DNA from: Rheinheimera sp. MM224
Lineage (GTDB): Bacteria; Pseudomonadota; Gammaproteobacteria; Enterobacterales; Alteromonadaceae
NCBI RefSeq assembly: GCF_947090785.1
Contig: NZ_OX352320.1
Location: forward strand, 124,001-188,000
Direction of reading: 5' to 3'
DNA: 64,000 bases
The notes below the pieces were generated by a model that was not told where the DNA came from, searched no databases, and saw nothing but the letters and a program-made list of their open reading frames with translations. Shown here in pieces: positions 48,791-59,542 of this stretch. The translations under genes and the position numbers were made by a program. Every line of letters starts with the position of its first letter. Positions within the stretch are counted from its first letter, which is position 1.

Positions 48791-50155
48791 CTAGCTCAAC
48801 CAGCCCAGCACTTTACGTTTCCACTCTGCATAAGGGGCAAACCGTACAGGTGGTTCAGGCCAGAGCGGACGTTTTAGTACAGACTTCAAATGACTGAACT
48901 GCTCAAAACCGGCTTTGCCTGAATACTGGCCCATGCCACTCGGACCCACGCCACCAAAAGGAAGTTCAGACACAGCCATAAACATCAGTACATCGTTAAT
49001 GCACTGACTGCCACTGCTGATTTGTTCGACCCATTGTTGTTGCTGGGTACTGTTATTACTGAACAAGTACGCAGACAGCGGCTTATCGCGCTTCTGCACA
49101 AAACGTACAGCTGCGTCAAAACCACTGATAGAAAGCAGAGGCAGTACAGGTCCAAAAATTTCCTCTGTCATCAGACGGCTATCGAGCGGTGGGTCTAACA
49201 CCAGAGTAGGGCTAAAATACAGCTGTTCTAAATCCGTTACTCCACCACAAAATACGGCCAAGCCATCAAGATACCCCTGCACCCGTTGTAAATGACGTTG
49301 GTTGATCATACGACCATAATCCGGGCTGAGCTTAGGATCGCTGCCATATATCTGGTGTAACTGTGCCTTAATTTCTTCAGCCAGAGCCTGGGCTATATCT
49401 TTATGCGCCAGGATATAATCAGGTGCTATACAGGTTTGTCCGGCGTTCAGCCATTTGCCCCAGGCAATACGCTGAGCTGTCAGTTTTAAATCTGCACTGC
49501 TGTCGACATAAACCGGGCTTTTGCCGCCCAGCTCTAGGGTGACAGGCGTTAAATGTTCAGCAGCGGCGCGCAATACAATTTTGCCGACCTGGCCATTGCC
49601 TGTGTACATAATATGATCAAAAGGCAGCTTCAACAGCTCTGTGGTTTCAGGCACACCGCCTTCTATGACAACCACAGCCTCTTTATCTAAATACAAAGGC
49701 AGCAGACGAGCCATAATGGCTGATGTAGCAGGCGCCAATTCAGAGGGTTTCACCACAGCGCAGTTACCTGCTGATAACACAGCAACTAAAGGCGCTAAGG
49801 CCAGCTGCAGTGGGTAATTCCAGGCGCTGATAATAAGCACAGACCCATAAGGTTCTGGCTGAATAAAAGCCATAGAAGGAAAAGTGCGAAGTCCGGTGCC
49901 AACCCTGCGAGGTCTGGCCCAACTCTTTAGCTTTTTCAGACAGTGTTTAATGTCGGTATGCAGGTAATTAATTTCACTCAACAGTGCTTCAAAGGCTGGT
50001 TTTCCCAAGTCTTGTTGTAAGGCTTGTAACAGCTCATTTTCATGCGTACTCAATAACAACTGAAGCTGTTTCAGTTGCTGTTTACGCCAGTTCAGATCTT
50101 TGGTCACGCCGCTGGCAAAATACTGCTGTTGTTGGTCCAATATTTGCTGATACAT
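48791..50155 (-). CDS. Aldehyde dehydrogenase, class 3 / coniferyl-aldehyde type
   Basis: 454 residues. NAD(P)-dependent oxidation of an aldehyde. Landmarks: IISAWNYPLQLALAPL, KPSELAPATS, FTGNGQVG-type loop (MYTGNGQVGK), Glu in TLELGGKSPVYV and catalytic Cys in NAGQTCIAPDY, with EEIFGPVLPLL and PFGGVGPSGMGQY toward the end. The length and the C-terminal hydrophobic-basic extension fit the membrane-associated class 3 group. ATG at 50155 has AAGG upstream and is eight bases after the greB stop. Confidence 0.93.
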   Translation of the reverse strand: MYQQILDQQQQYFASGVTKDLNWRKQQLKQLQLLLSTHENELLQALQQDLGKPAFEALLSEINYLHTDIKHCLKKLKSWARPRRVGTGLRTFPSMAFIQPEPYGSVLIISAWNYPLQLALAPLVAVLSAGNCAVVKPSELAPATSAIMARLLPLYLDKEAVVVIEGGVPETTELLKLPFDHIMYTGNGQVGKIVLRAAAEHLTPVTLELGGKSPVYVDSSADLKLTAQRIAWGKWLNAGQTCIAPDYILAHKDIAQALAEEIKAQLHQIYGSDPKLSPDYGRMINQRHLQRVQGYLDGLAVFCGGVTDLEQLYFSPTLVLDPPLDSRLMTEEIFGPVLPLLSISGFDAAVRFVQKRDKPLSAYLFSNNSTQQQQWVEQISSGSQCINDVLMFMAVSELPFGGVGPSGMGQYSGKAGFEQFSHLKSVLKRPLWPEPPVRFAPYAEWKRKVLGWLS

Positions 50156-50163
50156 AACACACC

Positions 50164-50649
50164 TTAGCTTTTGGCTTGTGGATACCATATTTTGTTAATC
50201 CACCATTCTTTCATTCCGGTGGGGGTGGGTACTTGCACTTCATCATCTACTTGTTTTTTGATCAAAGCACGGGCCATAGGTGCATCTATCGAAATGTAAT
50301 CATTGCGGCCATAAATTTCATCAGGCCCAACAATACGAAAAGTCAGCTGTTCACCTTCGCTGTTTTCAATGGCTACCCAAGCGCCAAAAAACACCTGACC
50401 ATCCTGTTGGGGAGCATAATCTACGACTTTAATTACTTCGAGACGCTTTCTTAAGTATCTGATCCGTCTATCAATTTCACGTAAAAGCTGTTTGTTGTAC
50501 TTGTAGTCCGCATTCTCTGATCTATCGCCGAGGCTGGCCGCCCAAGCCACTTTAGCTGTGGTATCAGGACGTTTTTCCCGCCATAAATGGTTTAATTCCT
50601 GTTGCAAGGCTTCATAACCTTCGCGGGTGACTAACTCTGTTTTACTCAT
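50164..50649 (-). CDS. greB: Transcription elongation factor GreB
   Basis: Stimulates RNA cleavage in backtracked polymerase. 161 residues: N-terminal coiled coil with the acidic tip (SLGDRSENADYKYNK) and C-terminal FKBP-like domain (GAWVAIENSEGEQ, FRIVGPDEIYGRNDYISIDAPMARALI). The GreB branch is shown by LNHLWREKRPDTTAKVAWAAS. Start at ATG 50647-50649; the 20-residue longer frame is not family-like. Confidence 0.95.
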   Translation of the reverse strand: MSKTELVTREGYEALQQELNHLWREKRPDTTAKVAWAASLGDRSENADYKYNKQLLREIDRRIRYLRKRLEVIKVVDYAPQQDGQVFFGAWVAIENSEGEQLTFRIVGPDEIYGRNDYISIDAPMARALIKKQVDDEVQVPTPTGMKEWWINKIWYPQAKS

Positions 50650-50951
50650 GGTATCCGGTGATTGATTTGAAAAAGAAAGAACACTGTTCTGGTCTGACTT
50701 TATAACCATTTCACAGCGAAGTGGAAAGAGAAGGCTATGATTTTCAACAGATAACTCATATGCTTAAAAAATCCCATTTTCTTTTGTGACGAAATAAAAG
50801 ATTAAAAACGTATATTAATTATGCATTTACGATTGATTTGAAAAATAATTCAAAATATTTATTCACTGTCATTTAGATGTAACAAAAATATGTTAGGCGA
50901 ATTTGGTTGGGCCAACTATAGTGAAAATGTGCTTAACAAAGGAGGCCAACA
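50650..50951. other. Divergent AT-rich intergenic region
   Basis: 302 bases between greB and the small lipoprotein gene, with A/T-rich tracts between about 50760 and 50890. It should carry both promoters. A TATAGT at 50917-50922 is suitably placed as a -10 for the lipoprotein gene but no good -35 accompanies it. No RNA gene seen. Confidence 0.4.
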
Positions 50952-51155
50952 ATGAAAGCAAAATTAACAGGTCTGATAGTCCTTGCTACGGCTCTTGTGA
51001 TGACAGGGTGCAGCTCAGCGCCGGATTACGCTTATGTGATTGATCAGAAGACCTTAGAGAAACAGGAAAACTCTACACGACTGAGTGCTCATACCGGTCA
51101 TGTGGTTTGGATGAATCCGCCGCTGCGTAAAGTAGAGAAGGTGCAACCTGAATAA
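50952..51155 (+). CDS. Small lipoprotein
   Basis: 67 residues with the lipobox MTGCSS at Cys20. The ribosome site is close to ideal (AAAGGAGG, six to seven bases upstream), implying high expression. The mature peptide is polar with HTGHVVWMNPPLRKV. Located just upstream of ompR-envZ but closed off by its own terminator. Function unknown. Confidence 0.8.
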   Translation: MKAKLTGLIVLATALVMTGCSSAPDYAYVIDQKTLEKQENSTRLSAHTGHVVWMNPPLRKVEKVQPE

Positions 51156-51194
51156 GTTGACTGAACAGAACCAGACAAACTTTGTAACAACTGA

Positions 51195-51228
51195 ACCCGG
51201 CGCATGCCCTCCATGCTCCGGGTTTTTC
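51195..51228 (+). terminator. Terminator between the small lipoprotein gene and ompR
   Basis: Stem ACCCGG-GCATG / CATGC-CCGGGT (one mismatch between the halves) with a short loop and TTTTT tail. Confidence 0.8.
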
Positions 51229-51263
51229 GTTTATAGTGCTATTCACTTTGCGGAGGGATTTGT

Positions 51264-51989
51264 ATGCTCGGACAAGAAACAACAAAAATTTTAGTAGTAG
51301 ACGATGACATGAGATTACGTTCTTTATTAGAACGTTATCTGGTGGAACAAGGTTATATTGTCCGTACCTCCGCCAACTTTGAACAGATGCAGCGTTTAAT
51401 GGAACGCGAAAATTTCCATCTGGTGGTGCTGGATCTGATGCTGCCTGGCGAAGATGGTTTATCCATTTGCCGTAAACTGCGCCAACAGGAAAATGAAATT
51501 CCTATCATTATGTTGACCGCCAAAGGCGACGAAGTGGACCGTATTATTGGTCTGGAAATGGGCGCTGACGATTACCTGCCTAAACCTTTTAACCCTCGTG
51601 AATTGTTAGCCCGTATTCGCGCTGTATTACGTCGTAAATCAAAAGAATTACCTGGTGCGCCTGCAGTGGAAGAAAGTCAGGTGAAGTTTGGTCCTTTTGT
51701 TTTTAATCTGGCAACCCGCGAAATGCGTAAAGGCGAAGAACTGATGCCTTTAACCAGCGGTGAATTTGCGGTACTGAAAGTGCTGGTGACTCATGCCCGT
51801 GAACCTTTGTCGCGTGACAAGTTAATGAATATGGCGAGAGGCCGTGATTATTCAGCGATGGAGCGTAGCATAGATGTTCAGGTGTCCCGTTTGCGCCGTA
51901 TGCTGGAAGACGACCCGACTAACCCGCGTTATATTCAAACCGTTTGGGGTTTGGGTTATGTCTTTGTGCCTGATGGTGCAGTCAGCTAA
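51264..51989 (+). CDS. ompR: Response regulator OmpR
   Basis: 241 residues. Receiver domain with phospho-acceptor Asp57 (HLVVLDLMLPGEDG), acidic pair in VVDDDMR, and Lys in YLPKPFNPREL; winged-helix DNA-binding domain after about 135 (EELMPLTSGEFAVLKVL, DVQVSRLRRMLEDDP). Osmotic/envelope regulator paired with EnvZ directly downstream (no spacer). Confidence 0.95.
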   Translation: MLGQETTKILVVDDDMRLRSLLERYLVEQGYIVRTSANFEQMQRLMERENFHLVVLDLMLPGEDGLSICRKLRQQENEIPIIMLTAKGDEVDRIIGLEMGADDYLPKPFNPRELLARIRAVLRRKSKELPGAPAVEESQVKFGPFVFNLATREMRKGEELMPLTSGEFAVLKVLVTHAREPLSRDKLMNMARGRDYSAMERSIDVQVSRLRRMLEDDPTNPRYIQTVWGLGYVFVPDGAVS

Positions 51990-53300
51990 ATGCGTTTGTT
52001 TCCGCGCAGCGCTTTTGGTCAGACCGTCTTTCTGATTGGTATTTTATTGCTAATTAATCAGCTGGTATCGTATTTGTCTGTGGTTTATTACGTGATTAAA
52101 CCCAGCTATCAGCAAATTAACCATCTGATCGCCAAGCAAATTAAAGTTGTTTTTATCGACGTGGAGCACAGTGATGTGCTGCTGTCAGAAGAGCTGACCA
52201 AAAGATTCCAGCAAGCTACTGGCATTGAGGTGTATACCGATGCCACAGCGCCTTTAAATGGCTTAAACGATGCCAGTTATTACCCCTATTTTTCCGAGGA
52301 GATGTCGCAGGAGCTGGGCGGGCCTGCTGAAGTCCGTATTGCGCAAAATAATAGCTATGCGTTCTGGATCAAACCACCACAAGCGCCGCAGTATTGGGTA
52401 AAAGTGCCATTAACCGGCCTGGATGAAACCGACTTTTCGCCGCTGAAGATTTATGTCTTTGTTATAGGTTTTTTAAGTGTGGCCGGTGGTTGGTTATTTG
52501 CGCGCCAGCTCAACAGACCTTTGCAAGGTTTACAGCAGGCCGCACTGAAAGTAGGGCGTGGCGAAATGCCAGACCCTTTACCTGAACATGGTTCCACAGA
52601 AATAGTTGCTGTGACTCAGGCTTTTAACCGTATGGCTAAAGGCATCAGTCAACTGGAGAAAGACCGGGCTTTGTTAATGGCAGGTGTGTCGCATGATTTG
52701 CGTACCCCTTTAACCCGTATCCGGCTAGCCAGTGAAATGGTCAGTGAGCAGGACAGTTGGATTAAAGATGGTATTGTCAGTGACATCGAAGATATGAATG
52801 CCATTATCGACCAGTTTATTGACTACATTCGTCATCACAAAGAAGAGGCGCTGGATGAAGAAGATTTAAACCTGTTGGTGCAGGAGCAAATCAGCGCGGA
52901 CAGGCTACAAAAACGCGAAATTAATGCCAGCCTTTGCGAGCCGTTACCGCTGGTGCCGCTGCGTCGTATTGCGATTAAACGGGTGCTGAATAACCTGATC
53001 GAAAATGCACTGAAGTATTCAGATGGGGTTATTGAAGTCAGCACTGGTGTGGAGCGCGCCAGCCGTAAAGTCTATGTGCAGGTGCGGGATCATGGCCCTG
53101 GAATTCCTGAGCATGAAATGCAGCGTATGTTTGAGCCTTTTGCTCAGGGCGATACAGCCCGTGGCAGTGGTGGTTCAGGTTTAGGTTTGGCTATCATTAA
53201 AAAGATTGTTGATATGCACCATGGTCAAATCAGTATGCATAACCATGCTTATGGCGGATTAGTGGTGACTGTGTATTTGCCTTTGACCAAAACGGCATAA
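51990..53300 (+). CDS. envZ: Sensor histidine kinase EnvZ
   Basis: 436 residues. Membrane helices at about 10-34 and 154-172 bracket a ~115-residue periplasmic domain; HAMP follows, then the phospho-acceptor His235 ([15 protein letters not shown]) and the ATPase domain with N-box [17 protein letters not shown] and GSGLGLAI. Paired with ompR. Confidence 0.94.
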   Translation: MRLFPRSAFGQTVFLIGILLLINQLVSYLSVVYYVIKPSYQQINHLIAKQIKVVFIDVEHSDVLLSEELTKRFQQATGIEVYTDATAPLNGLNDASYYPYFSEEMSQELGGPAEVRIAQNNSYAFWIKPPQAPQYWVKVPLTGLDETDFSPLKIYVFVIGFLSVAGGWLFARQLNRPLQGLQQAALKVGRGEMPDPLPEHGSTEIVAVTQAFNRMAKGISQLEKDRALLMAGVSHDLRTPLTRIRLASEMVSEQDSWIKDGIVSDIEDMNAIIDQFIDYIRHHKEEALDEEDLNLLVQEQISADRLQKREINASLCEPLPLVPLRRIAIKRVLNNLIENALKYSDGVIEVSTGVERASRKVYVQVRDHGPGIPEHEMQRMFEPFAQGDTARGSGGSGLGLAIIKKIVDMHHGQISMHNHAYGGLVVTVYLPLTKTA

Positions 53301-53301
53301 A

Positions 53302-53328
53302 AAAAGGCTCCCAATGCGGAGCCTTTTC
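53302..53328. terminator. Bidirectional terminator between envZ and pckA
   Basis: Stem AAAAGGCTCC / GGAGCCTTTT with a 6-base loop. A-run and T-run on both sides allow both convergent genes to be stopped. Confidence 0.85.
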
Positions 53329-53352
53329 AATTAAATCAATATCAAAAAAACA

Positions 53353-54894
53353 TTAAGCTACTTTTGGACCTGCGTTGCGAATCGCATCAGATACATCGTA
53401 TTTCTTAAAGTTATTAGCAAACTCAGCGGCCAGTTTGCTGGCGTACTGATCGTAAGCGGCTTTGTCAGTCCAGGTATCTCTTGGGTTCAGCAAGTTGCTG
53501 TCCACACCAGTTACCTTTAACGGCACATTCAGATTTAATTCTGCTAAATGTACAGTTTCAGCAGTCGCCAATTCACCAGAGACTATAGCGTCGATAATGC
53601 CGCGGGTGGTTGGGATATCAAAACGCTTACCCACACCATGTGGACCGCCGGTCCAGCCTGTGTTGACTAAATACACTTTGCTGCCAAATTCACGTACACG
53701 TTTGATCAAAAGCTCAGCGTACACACCAGCTGGGCGTGGGAAAAACGGTGCACCAAAACAAGTGGAGAAGGTTGATTCAATAGCGGAAGTTGAACCAATC
53801 TCCGTTGAACCTACTTTGGCTGTGTAACCACTTAAGAAGTGATAAGCAGCGGCTTCTTCTGACAGGATAGAAACTGGTGGTAATACACCACTGACATCAC
53901 AGGTCAGGAAAACGACGGCTTTAGGTTCACCGGCACGGTTTTCCAGTACACGTTTTTCCACATGAGCTAATGGATAAGCGGCGCGGCTGTTTTGGGTCAG
54001 GCTGGCGTCTTTGTAATCCGGCGTGCGGTTAGCATCTAACACCACGTTTTCCAGAATGGTGCCGAAGCGGATCGCATCCCAAATCACAGGTTCGTTTTTC
54101 TTCGACAGGTCGATACATTTAGCGTAGCAACCGCCTTCAATGTTAAACACTGAGTTAGGTGCCCAGCCGTGTTCGTCATCACCAATCAGGAAACGTTTAG
54201 GGTCGGCAGACAAAGTTGTTTTGCCTGTGCCTGATAAACCGAAGAATAAGGTGGTGTCGCCTGCTTCACCTACGTTGGCCGAACAGTGCATAGGTAATAC
54301 ACCTTTGGCTGGCAACAGGAAGTTTTGTACTGAGAACATGGCTTTTTTCATTTCGCCGGCATAACGCATGCCCGCTAATAACACTTTGCGCTCGGCAAAG
54401 TTAATCATCACAGTACCATCACTGTTGGTGCCGTCACGCTCTGGGTCACATTCAAACGAAGGCACGTTCAGAATTTGCCAGGTCTCTTTGCCCGCTTTGT
54501 TCCAGTGTGCTGAAGTGATAAACAGGTTTTTGGCAAAAATATGTTGCCATGCGGTTTCTGTGGTCACCGTCATCGGAATGTAGTGTTCCGGGTCTGCACC
54601 TACTTCAAGGTGAGAGACAAAATGTTCTTTGGTCGCAATAAAGTCGTTGACACGAGCCCAAAGCGCAGAAAATTTCACCGGATCAAAGGGACGGTTGACA
54701 TTGCCCCATTGGATATCCTGCTCTGTGCTGGCTTCTTTGACAATAAAGCGATCTGTAGGTGAGCGACCAGTTCTATGACCGGTTTTAACCACCAAAGCGC
54801 CGTTGTCCGCTAATACACCTTCATTACGACGAATAGCGTGTTCAACTAAATCGGCCACTGTTAAATCGACATGGCGAGTGATTGTAGAGGTCAT
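53353..54894 (-). CDS. pckA: Phosphoenolpyruvate carboxykinase (ATP)
   Basis: Gluconeogenic conversion of oxaloacetate to PEP using ATP. 513 residues, with the kinase-1a P-loop [14 protein letters not shown], kinase-2 DDEHGW and the substrate segment [10 protein letters not shown]. Metal ligands lie around [13 protein letters not shown] and its His upstream. The length is normal for the ATP-type enzyme. The 5' region to hslO is 213 bases. Confidence 0.96.
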   Translation of the reverse strand: MTSTITRHVDLTVADLVEHAIRRNEGVLADNGALVVKTGHRTGRSPTDRFIVKEASTEQDIQWGNVNRPFDPVKFSALWARVNDFIATKEHFVSHLEVGADPEHYIPMTVTTETAWQHIFAKNLFITSAHWNKAGKETWQILNVPSFECDPERDGTNSDGTVMINFAERKVLLAGMRYAGEMKKAMFSVQNFLLPAKGVLPMHCSANVGEAGDTTLFFGLSGTGKTTLSADPKRFLIGDDEHGWAPNSVFNIEGGCYAKCIDLSKKNEPVIWDAIRFGTILENVVLDANRTPDYKDASLTQNSRAAYPLAHVEKRVLENRAGEPKAVVFLTCDVSGVLPPVSILSEEAAAYHFLSGYTAKVGSTEIGSTSAIESTFSTCFGAPFFPRPAGVYAELLIKRVREFGSKVYLVNTGWTGGPHGVGKRFDIPTTRGIIDAIVSGELATAETVHLAELNLNVPLKVTGVDSNLLNPRDTWTDKAAYDQYASKLAAEFANNFKKYDVSDAIRNAGPKVA

Positions 54895-55064
54895 TGTAGG
54901 GTGACTCCTTGAGGTACGTAAGTCGGTAAATTTATGGTTTTTAATAGGGTTCGGGCCGATTGTACTTCATTTGGATGGCCAAAACATCCAGAGATAGTGG
55001 GTTTTGTCGGAAATTTAGTGGAAAAATGAAAACTTACAGGGTGGGTTACATGATTGTTTGGCCG

Positions 55065-55097
55065 CTTGAGAGAGCAATATCAGCTCGCTCTCTCAAG
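55065..55097. other. Perfect 11-bp inverted repeat between hslO and pckA
   Basis: CTTGAGAGAGC (55065-55075) and its exact complement (55087-55097) enclose an 11-base loop, ten bases past the hslO stop. No T-run follows on the minus strand, so it is not a classic terminator; it could be a 3' stabiliser or a protein-binding site upstream of pckA. Confidence 0.75.
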
Positions 55098-55107
55098 GGA
55101 GTAATGC

Positions 55108-55956
55108 TTAAAACTTATTCAATAATAAGGATAATTCAGCACTGTCGAATTGATAAGTGCTATTGCAGTAGTCACAACTGATCTCCAGTTTGCCTTCGGC
55201 TATATGCTCTTCAATGATCGATTTACCTAAACTGATAATGGCTGATTCACATTTTTCCCGCGAGCAACCACAAACAAAACGTATAGGCTGTGGTGCAAAC
55301 AGCTCCACTTCTTCGTCGTGATACAAGCGATGTAGCATTTGCTCTGTTGGCAAATTCAGCAATTCTTCAGAGGTGATGGTGTCTGTCACTATCACTAAAT
55401 CACTGAAATCCTGTTTGGCTTTTTCAGGGTCAACCGGCAACACCTGTAACAACAAACCTGCAGCCCGGCTTTTACCTTCGGTCAGATCAGTAAATAAATA
55501 CAAACGGGTCGGCAGTTGCTCCGACTGAGCAAAATACGCTTCTAAAGTGTCAGTCAGGCTATTGCCTGTTAGTGGAATAATGCCCTGATAACGCTCACCT
55601 TGTTTTGGTGTAATAGTCACCAGCATATAACCTTCACCAATCAGATCACGAAAACCTGTGGCACCAATTTCGGCTTGCAGACGGGCTACACCCCGAAACT
55701 CTTGTTCTGCTGTGCCATTGACTGCGGCAAAACGCACCGGACCATCGCCCTGCAATTGCACAGCAATATCTCCGTCCAGCTTTAAGGTGGCCGTCAGCAA
55801 ACTGGTGGCTACCACCAATTCAGCCAGTAATTGTTTCACCGGATAAGGGTAATCATGGTTTTGCAGCATTTGCTGCAAACTGTCGGAGGCGTAAGCGATT
55901 TCGCCACGCACATCACGTTCATTAAACAAAAAACGTACTAACACATCTTGATTCAT
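55108..55956 (-). CDS. hslO: Redox-regulated chaperone Hsp33
   Basis: 282 residues. Holdase activated by oxidation. The redox switch is CxC (VCGCSREKC region, where CGC and the next Cys sit) plus CxxC (SCDYCNSTY), near the C-terminus. N-terminal domain with LLAELVVATSLLTATLK and IQLQGDGP-type core. Ten bases downstream of hslR. Confidence 0.95.
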   Translation of the reverse strand: MNQDVLVRFLFNERDVRGEIAYASDSLQQMLQNHDYPYPVKQLLAELVVATSLLTATLKLDGDIAVQLQGDGPVRFAAVNGTAEQEFRGVARLQAEIGATGFRDLIGEGYMLVTITPKQGERYQGIIPLTGNSLTDTLEAYFAQSEQLPTRLYLFTDLTEGKSRAAGLLLQVLPVDPEKAKQDFSDLVIVTDTITSEELLNLPTEQMLHRLYHDEEVELFAPQPIRFVCGCSREKCESAIISLGKSIIEEHIAEGKLEISCDYCNSTYQFDSAELSLLLNKF

Positions 55957-55965
55957 AACAGTACC

Positions 55966-56376
55966 TTAGGATTGCTGCGCTTTAATCAGCAGCAACTGAC
56001 GACGCATTTTTTTGTCAGGTTTGGTTTCCGGGTGAGGCGCAAACAGCAAATTCATTTTGCGCAATTCAGCTCTTTCCAGTTTGAGCTTCATGCTCTCTTC
56101 TGTTTCCTGATACAGAGCCTGAGCCAATGGTGCAGCCAGTCTTTTGTCAGACAATGCCTGCACTATCACAGTTCGTTCGTCCGTGCCTTGAGTCAGTTTT
56201 ATCGTCGCTCCGACTTCAACCGCTCTGCTGGCTTTGCAACGTTGGCCATTATAATGAACTTTTCCGCCTTCGATCATGTCTTTTGCCAGCGCTCTGGTTT
56301 TATAAAAGCGACAAGCCCACAGCCATTTATCTAAACGCAATATAACTGTGGTAGGCTGGTTTACCGATTTATCCAT
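55966..56376 (-). CDS. hslR: Heat-shock ribosome-associated protein Hsp15
   Basis: 136 residues. S4 RNA-binding domain (LRLDKWLWACRFYKTRALAKDMI) and the basic C-terminal tail; binds stalled 50S subunits. Start at ATG 56374-56376 with GGAG upstream; six residues longer is possible but without support. Operon with hslO; divergent from gspC with a 116-base gap. Confidence 0.93.
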   Translation of the reverse strand: MDKSVNQPTTVILRLDKWLWACRFYKTRALAKDMIEGGKVHYNGQRCKASRAVEVGATIKLTQGTDERTVIVQALSDKRLAAPLAQALYQETEESMKLKLERAELRKMNLLFAPHPETKPDKKMRRQLLLIKAQQS

Positions 56377-56492
56377 GCCTGTTCTCCGCTGCAAGTGAAC
56401 ATAAAGTATAGTCCCGGGCTCTGTCTAAAGTCAGAGGCTTAGGAATTCTGATATGTAGGCTTGTTGAGGACAAAACAACTGGGTAAGATGCA

Positions 56493-57428
56493 ATGAGTGT
56501 TGTAACAGAATTATTAAGAATGAATTGGCTCGCTTCCACCAGACCCGCCATTGAATGGCTGACCCGTTTGCCGCAACAACGCCTGAATTTCTGGCTGACC
56601 GGAATTTTTGTGCTGCTGTTTTGTTGGTTATTGGCAAAACTAAGTTGGCAACTGTTACCAACACTGCAAGTAGAACCTATTAGTGCTGCGGTGACAGCTT
56701 CTGGTCCTGGTGCGCCGGATCTGAAGTCTTTATTGGCCGCCAGCTTATTCGGCAAAGCCTCAGAAACTGTGGACGCAGCTCCTGTTGCTGTGCCTTCTTC
56801 AGCACCCAAAACTACTTTGAATGTCAAATTGACAGGTGTGGTATCTATTGCTGGCAAACCTGAACAAGGCTCGGCGGTCATAGAAAGTCAGGGAACTGAA
56901 CAAACTTATGGTGTAGAGGATAAAATTGAAGGCACCAGCGCCAGTTTAAGTCAGGTGTTTGAGGACAGAGTGTTGCTGAAAGTGTCCTCCCGCTTTGAGA
57001 CCCTGATGCTGGATGGTATCGAATATCAGCAAATGGCTGCTGAAAATGGTGGTTTGCAGGAAGTGGATTACCAGCCTCAGTCTGAGCCTATGATGGAAGG
57101 GCCTCAGCCTGCACTTGAAGAATTAGCGGATGTACGCAAAGAAATGATGTCGGAACCTATGAAGTTTTTCGACTATATTCGTGCTTCGCCGCAATACCGT
57201 AACGGTCAGCTTTATGGTTACCGTGTGACGCCTGGTAAAGATCCTGAATTATTTGAACGCATGGGTTTAAAAGCTAACGATGTAGCCGTTGAAATTAACG
57301 GTACTGCGTTAAATGATATGCAGCAGGCCATGATGGTTATGAATGAATTACGTGAAGCAACTCAGGCTTCTATTAAGGTTGAACGTGATGGCCAGACCAG
57401 AGACATAGTCTTTAGTCTGTCACAATAA
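56493..57428 (+). CDS. gspC: Type II secretion protein GspC
   Basis: 311 residues, inner-membrane linker between platform and secretin. Membrane helix at about 31-48 (FWLTGIFVLLFCWLLA), homology region (about 108-180, KLTGVVSIAGKPEQGSAVIES) and a C-terminal PDZ domain (about 215-305, GYRVTPGKDPELFERMGLKANDVAVEING, given as its span). First gene of the gsp operon. Confidence 0.94.
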   Translation: MSVVTELLRMNWLASTRPAIEWLTRLPQQRLNFWLTGIFVLLFCWLLAKLSWQLLPTLQVEPISAAVTASGPGAPDLKSLLAASLFGKASETVDAAPVAVPSSAPKTTLNVKLTGVVSIAGKPEQGSAVIESQGTEQTYGVEDKIEGTSASLSQVFEDRVLLKVSSRFETLMLDGIEYQQMAAENGGLQEVDYQPQSEPMMEGPQPALEELADVRKEMMSEPMKFFDYIRASPQYRNGQLYGYRVTPGKDPELFERMGLKANDVAVEINGTALNDMQQAMMVMNELREATQASIKVERDGQTRDIVFSLSQ

Positions 57429-57454
57429 TAATTAATTAAGATGGTTAAACTCTA

Positions 57455-59542
57455 ATGAAGTCAGTGACATCTTCTCGTGTGCAAATTTCCCGTTGGTTTG
57501 GTTTGGGCGCTATCGCGCTGCTGAGTTTTTTTGCAACTGCAACTGAATATCAGCCGAACTTTAAAGGCACAGATATCAACGAATTTATTAATATTGTTGG
57601 TAAAAATCTGAATAAAACCATCATTGTTGATCCGCAGGTGCGTGGCCGTATTAATGTGCGTAGCTACGAAATGCTGAACGAAAAACAGTATTACCAGTTT
57701 TTCTTAAACGTACTGGAAGTCTATGACTTTTCAGTCGTTGAAATGAAAAGTGGTGTGCTGAAAGTGGTGCGGCAAAAAGATGCTAAAACTTCTAACATCC
57801 CTGTGGTCAGTGACAATGCCGGTGCTTTGGGTGACGAAATGGTTACCCGTGTGGTACAGGTGAAAAACGTCTCAGTCCGTGAATTAGCTCCGTTATTGCG
57901 CCAGTTTGTCGATCAAAGCGGTGGCGGCAGTGTGGTGAACTACGACCCGTCCAACGTCATTATGATGACAGGCCAGGCCGAGACAGTGAACCGTTTGGTT
58001 GACATTATTTCCCGTGTCGATAAAGCCGGTGACCAGGATCTGGAAGTTATCAAGTTAAGTTACGCTTCGTCCGCCGAAGTGGTACGTATTCTGGAAAATA
58101 TCTATAAAAATCAGGGTAAATCTGAACAGCCTGAATTTTTGATTCCAAAAATTGTGGCGGATGAGCGTACCAACAGTGTGATTGTCAGTGGTGAACGTCA
58201 GGCGCGTGAGCGTGTTGTGGCTTTGGTGCAGCGTTTGGATGCTGAACTGGAAAGCCAGGGCAATACCCGGGTTTACTACCTGAAATACGCCAAAGCCGAA
58301 GATTTAGTTAAAGTATTACAGGGCGTCAGCGCCACTATAGCTGCAGAAACTCAGGGCGCAGCGACTCAGGCTCAAGGTGCCCGAACTGCTGGTAAAGGCC
58401 GTGATGTCAGTATTGAAGCTCATGCCGAAAGTAACTCTTTGGTGATTACCGCTCAGCCGGACGTATTACGTTCACTGGAAGATGTGATTCGGCAGGTGGA
58501 TATCCGTCGTGCTCAGGTGCTGGTGGAAGCCATTATTGTTGAAGTAGCTGATAACTCAGGTGCCAACTTAGGGGTGCAATGGATTAGTGCTCAAGGTGGG
58601 TTAACTCAGTTTAATAACGGCGTCGTACCTATCAGCCAGATTGCCGCTGGTGCTGCAGCGGCTAGACCAACCCCAGGCTCCACTGTTGATACAGAGACAG
58701 GAACAACCGTAAATCCGGAAATGCCAGGTGACTACACTGCCTTGGGTGAAGCCATTGGTGGCGTCACAGGTATGATGCTGGGCGTAGTGAAAAACGATTG
58801 GGGCGCTATTTTACAGGCTGTGACCAGTGACAGTAATTCGAATATTCTGGCCACACCGTCCCTGACTACGCTGGATAATCAGGAATCCTCTTTTATTGTC
58901 GGTGAAGAAGTACCTATTAAAACCACCACCAGCCCAGGTTCAGGTGGCACCAATCCTTTTACCACTTTAGATCGGATAGAAGTGGGTATTAAGCTGAAAG
59001 TAACACCTCAGATTAACGAAGGTAATGCGGTTAAACTCACCATAGAGCAAGAAGTATCGGGCCGTAACGGTGATATTGAAGGCAACCCTATCATAGCTAA
59101 AAGGGAAATTAAAACCACTGTCCTTGCTGACAATGGCGCTACCGTAGTGCTGGGTGGTTTAATTGATGAAGATGTGCAACAAAGCGAATCTAAAGTTCCA
59201 ATACTAGGTGATATACCGGTATTAGGGGCCTTGTTCCGTTCTACCTCTTCAACTAAACGTAAACGTAACCTGATGATTTTTATCAAGCCTACCATTATGC
59301 GTGACGATGGTTTGCTAAGTGAAGTCAGCCAGCGTAAATACAACTATGTACGAGCGGAGCAGCTGGCTCAGGGCGAAAAAGGTATTCATCTGATGCCTGG
59401 CGCTGAAACACCGGCTATGCCTGAATTTGATGAAACCTTAATTATTCCGCCAACTTTTGATGAATATTTGCAGAAAAAAGAAGCTCAGGACAAAGGGGCT
59501 ATTACACCGGCAGCAAAACCTGCAGAGCAGGGGAATAACTAA
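57455..59542 (+). CDS. gspD: Type II secretion secretin GspD
   Basis: Outer-membrane channel, 695 residues. Signal peptide to about residue 32, N0-N3 domains ([56 protein letters not shown]) and the C-terminal secretin domain with [23 protein letters not shown] and [16 protein letters not shown]. The tail after about 640 is Glu/Ala/Pro-rich. Its stop overlaps gspE (TAATG). Confidence 0.96.
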   Translation: MKSVTSSRVQISRWFGLGAIALLSFFATATEYQPNFKGTDINEFINIVGKNLNKTIIVDPQVRGRINVRSYEMLNEKQYYQFFLNVLEVYDFSVVEMKSGVLKVVRQKDAKTSNIPVVSDNAGALGDEMVTRVVQVKNVSVRELAPLLRQFVDQSGGGSVVNYDPSNVIMMTGQAETVNRLVDIISRVDKAGDQDLEVIKLSYASSAEVVRILENIYKNQGKSEQPEFLIPKIVADERTNSVIVSGERQARERVVALVQRLDAELESQGNTRVYYLKYAKAEDLVKVLQGVSATIAAETQGAATQAQGARTAGKGRDVSIEAHAESNSLVITAQPDVLRSLEDVIRQVDIRRAQVLVEAIIVEVADNSGANLGVQWISAQGGLTQFNNGVVPISQIAAGAAAARPTPGSTVDTETGTTVNPEMPGDYTALGEAIGGVTGMMLGVVKNDWGAILQAVTSDSNSNILATPSLTTLDNQESSFIVGEEVPIKTTTSPGSGGTNPFTTLDRIEVGIKLKVTPQINEGNAVKLTIEQEVSGRNGDIEGNPIIAKREIKTTVLADNGATVVLGGLIDEDVQQSESKVPILGDIPVLGALFRSTSSTKRKRNLMIFIKPTIMRDDGLLSEVSQRKYNYVRAEQLAQGEKGIHLMPGAETPAMPEFDETLIIPPTFDEYLQKKEAQDKGAITPAAKPAEQGNN

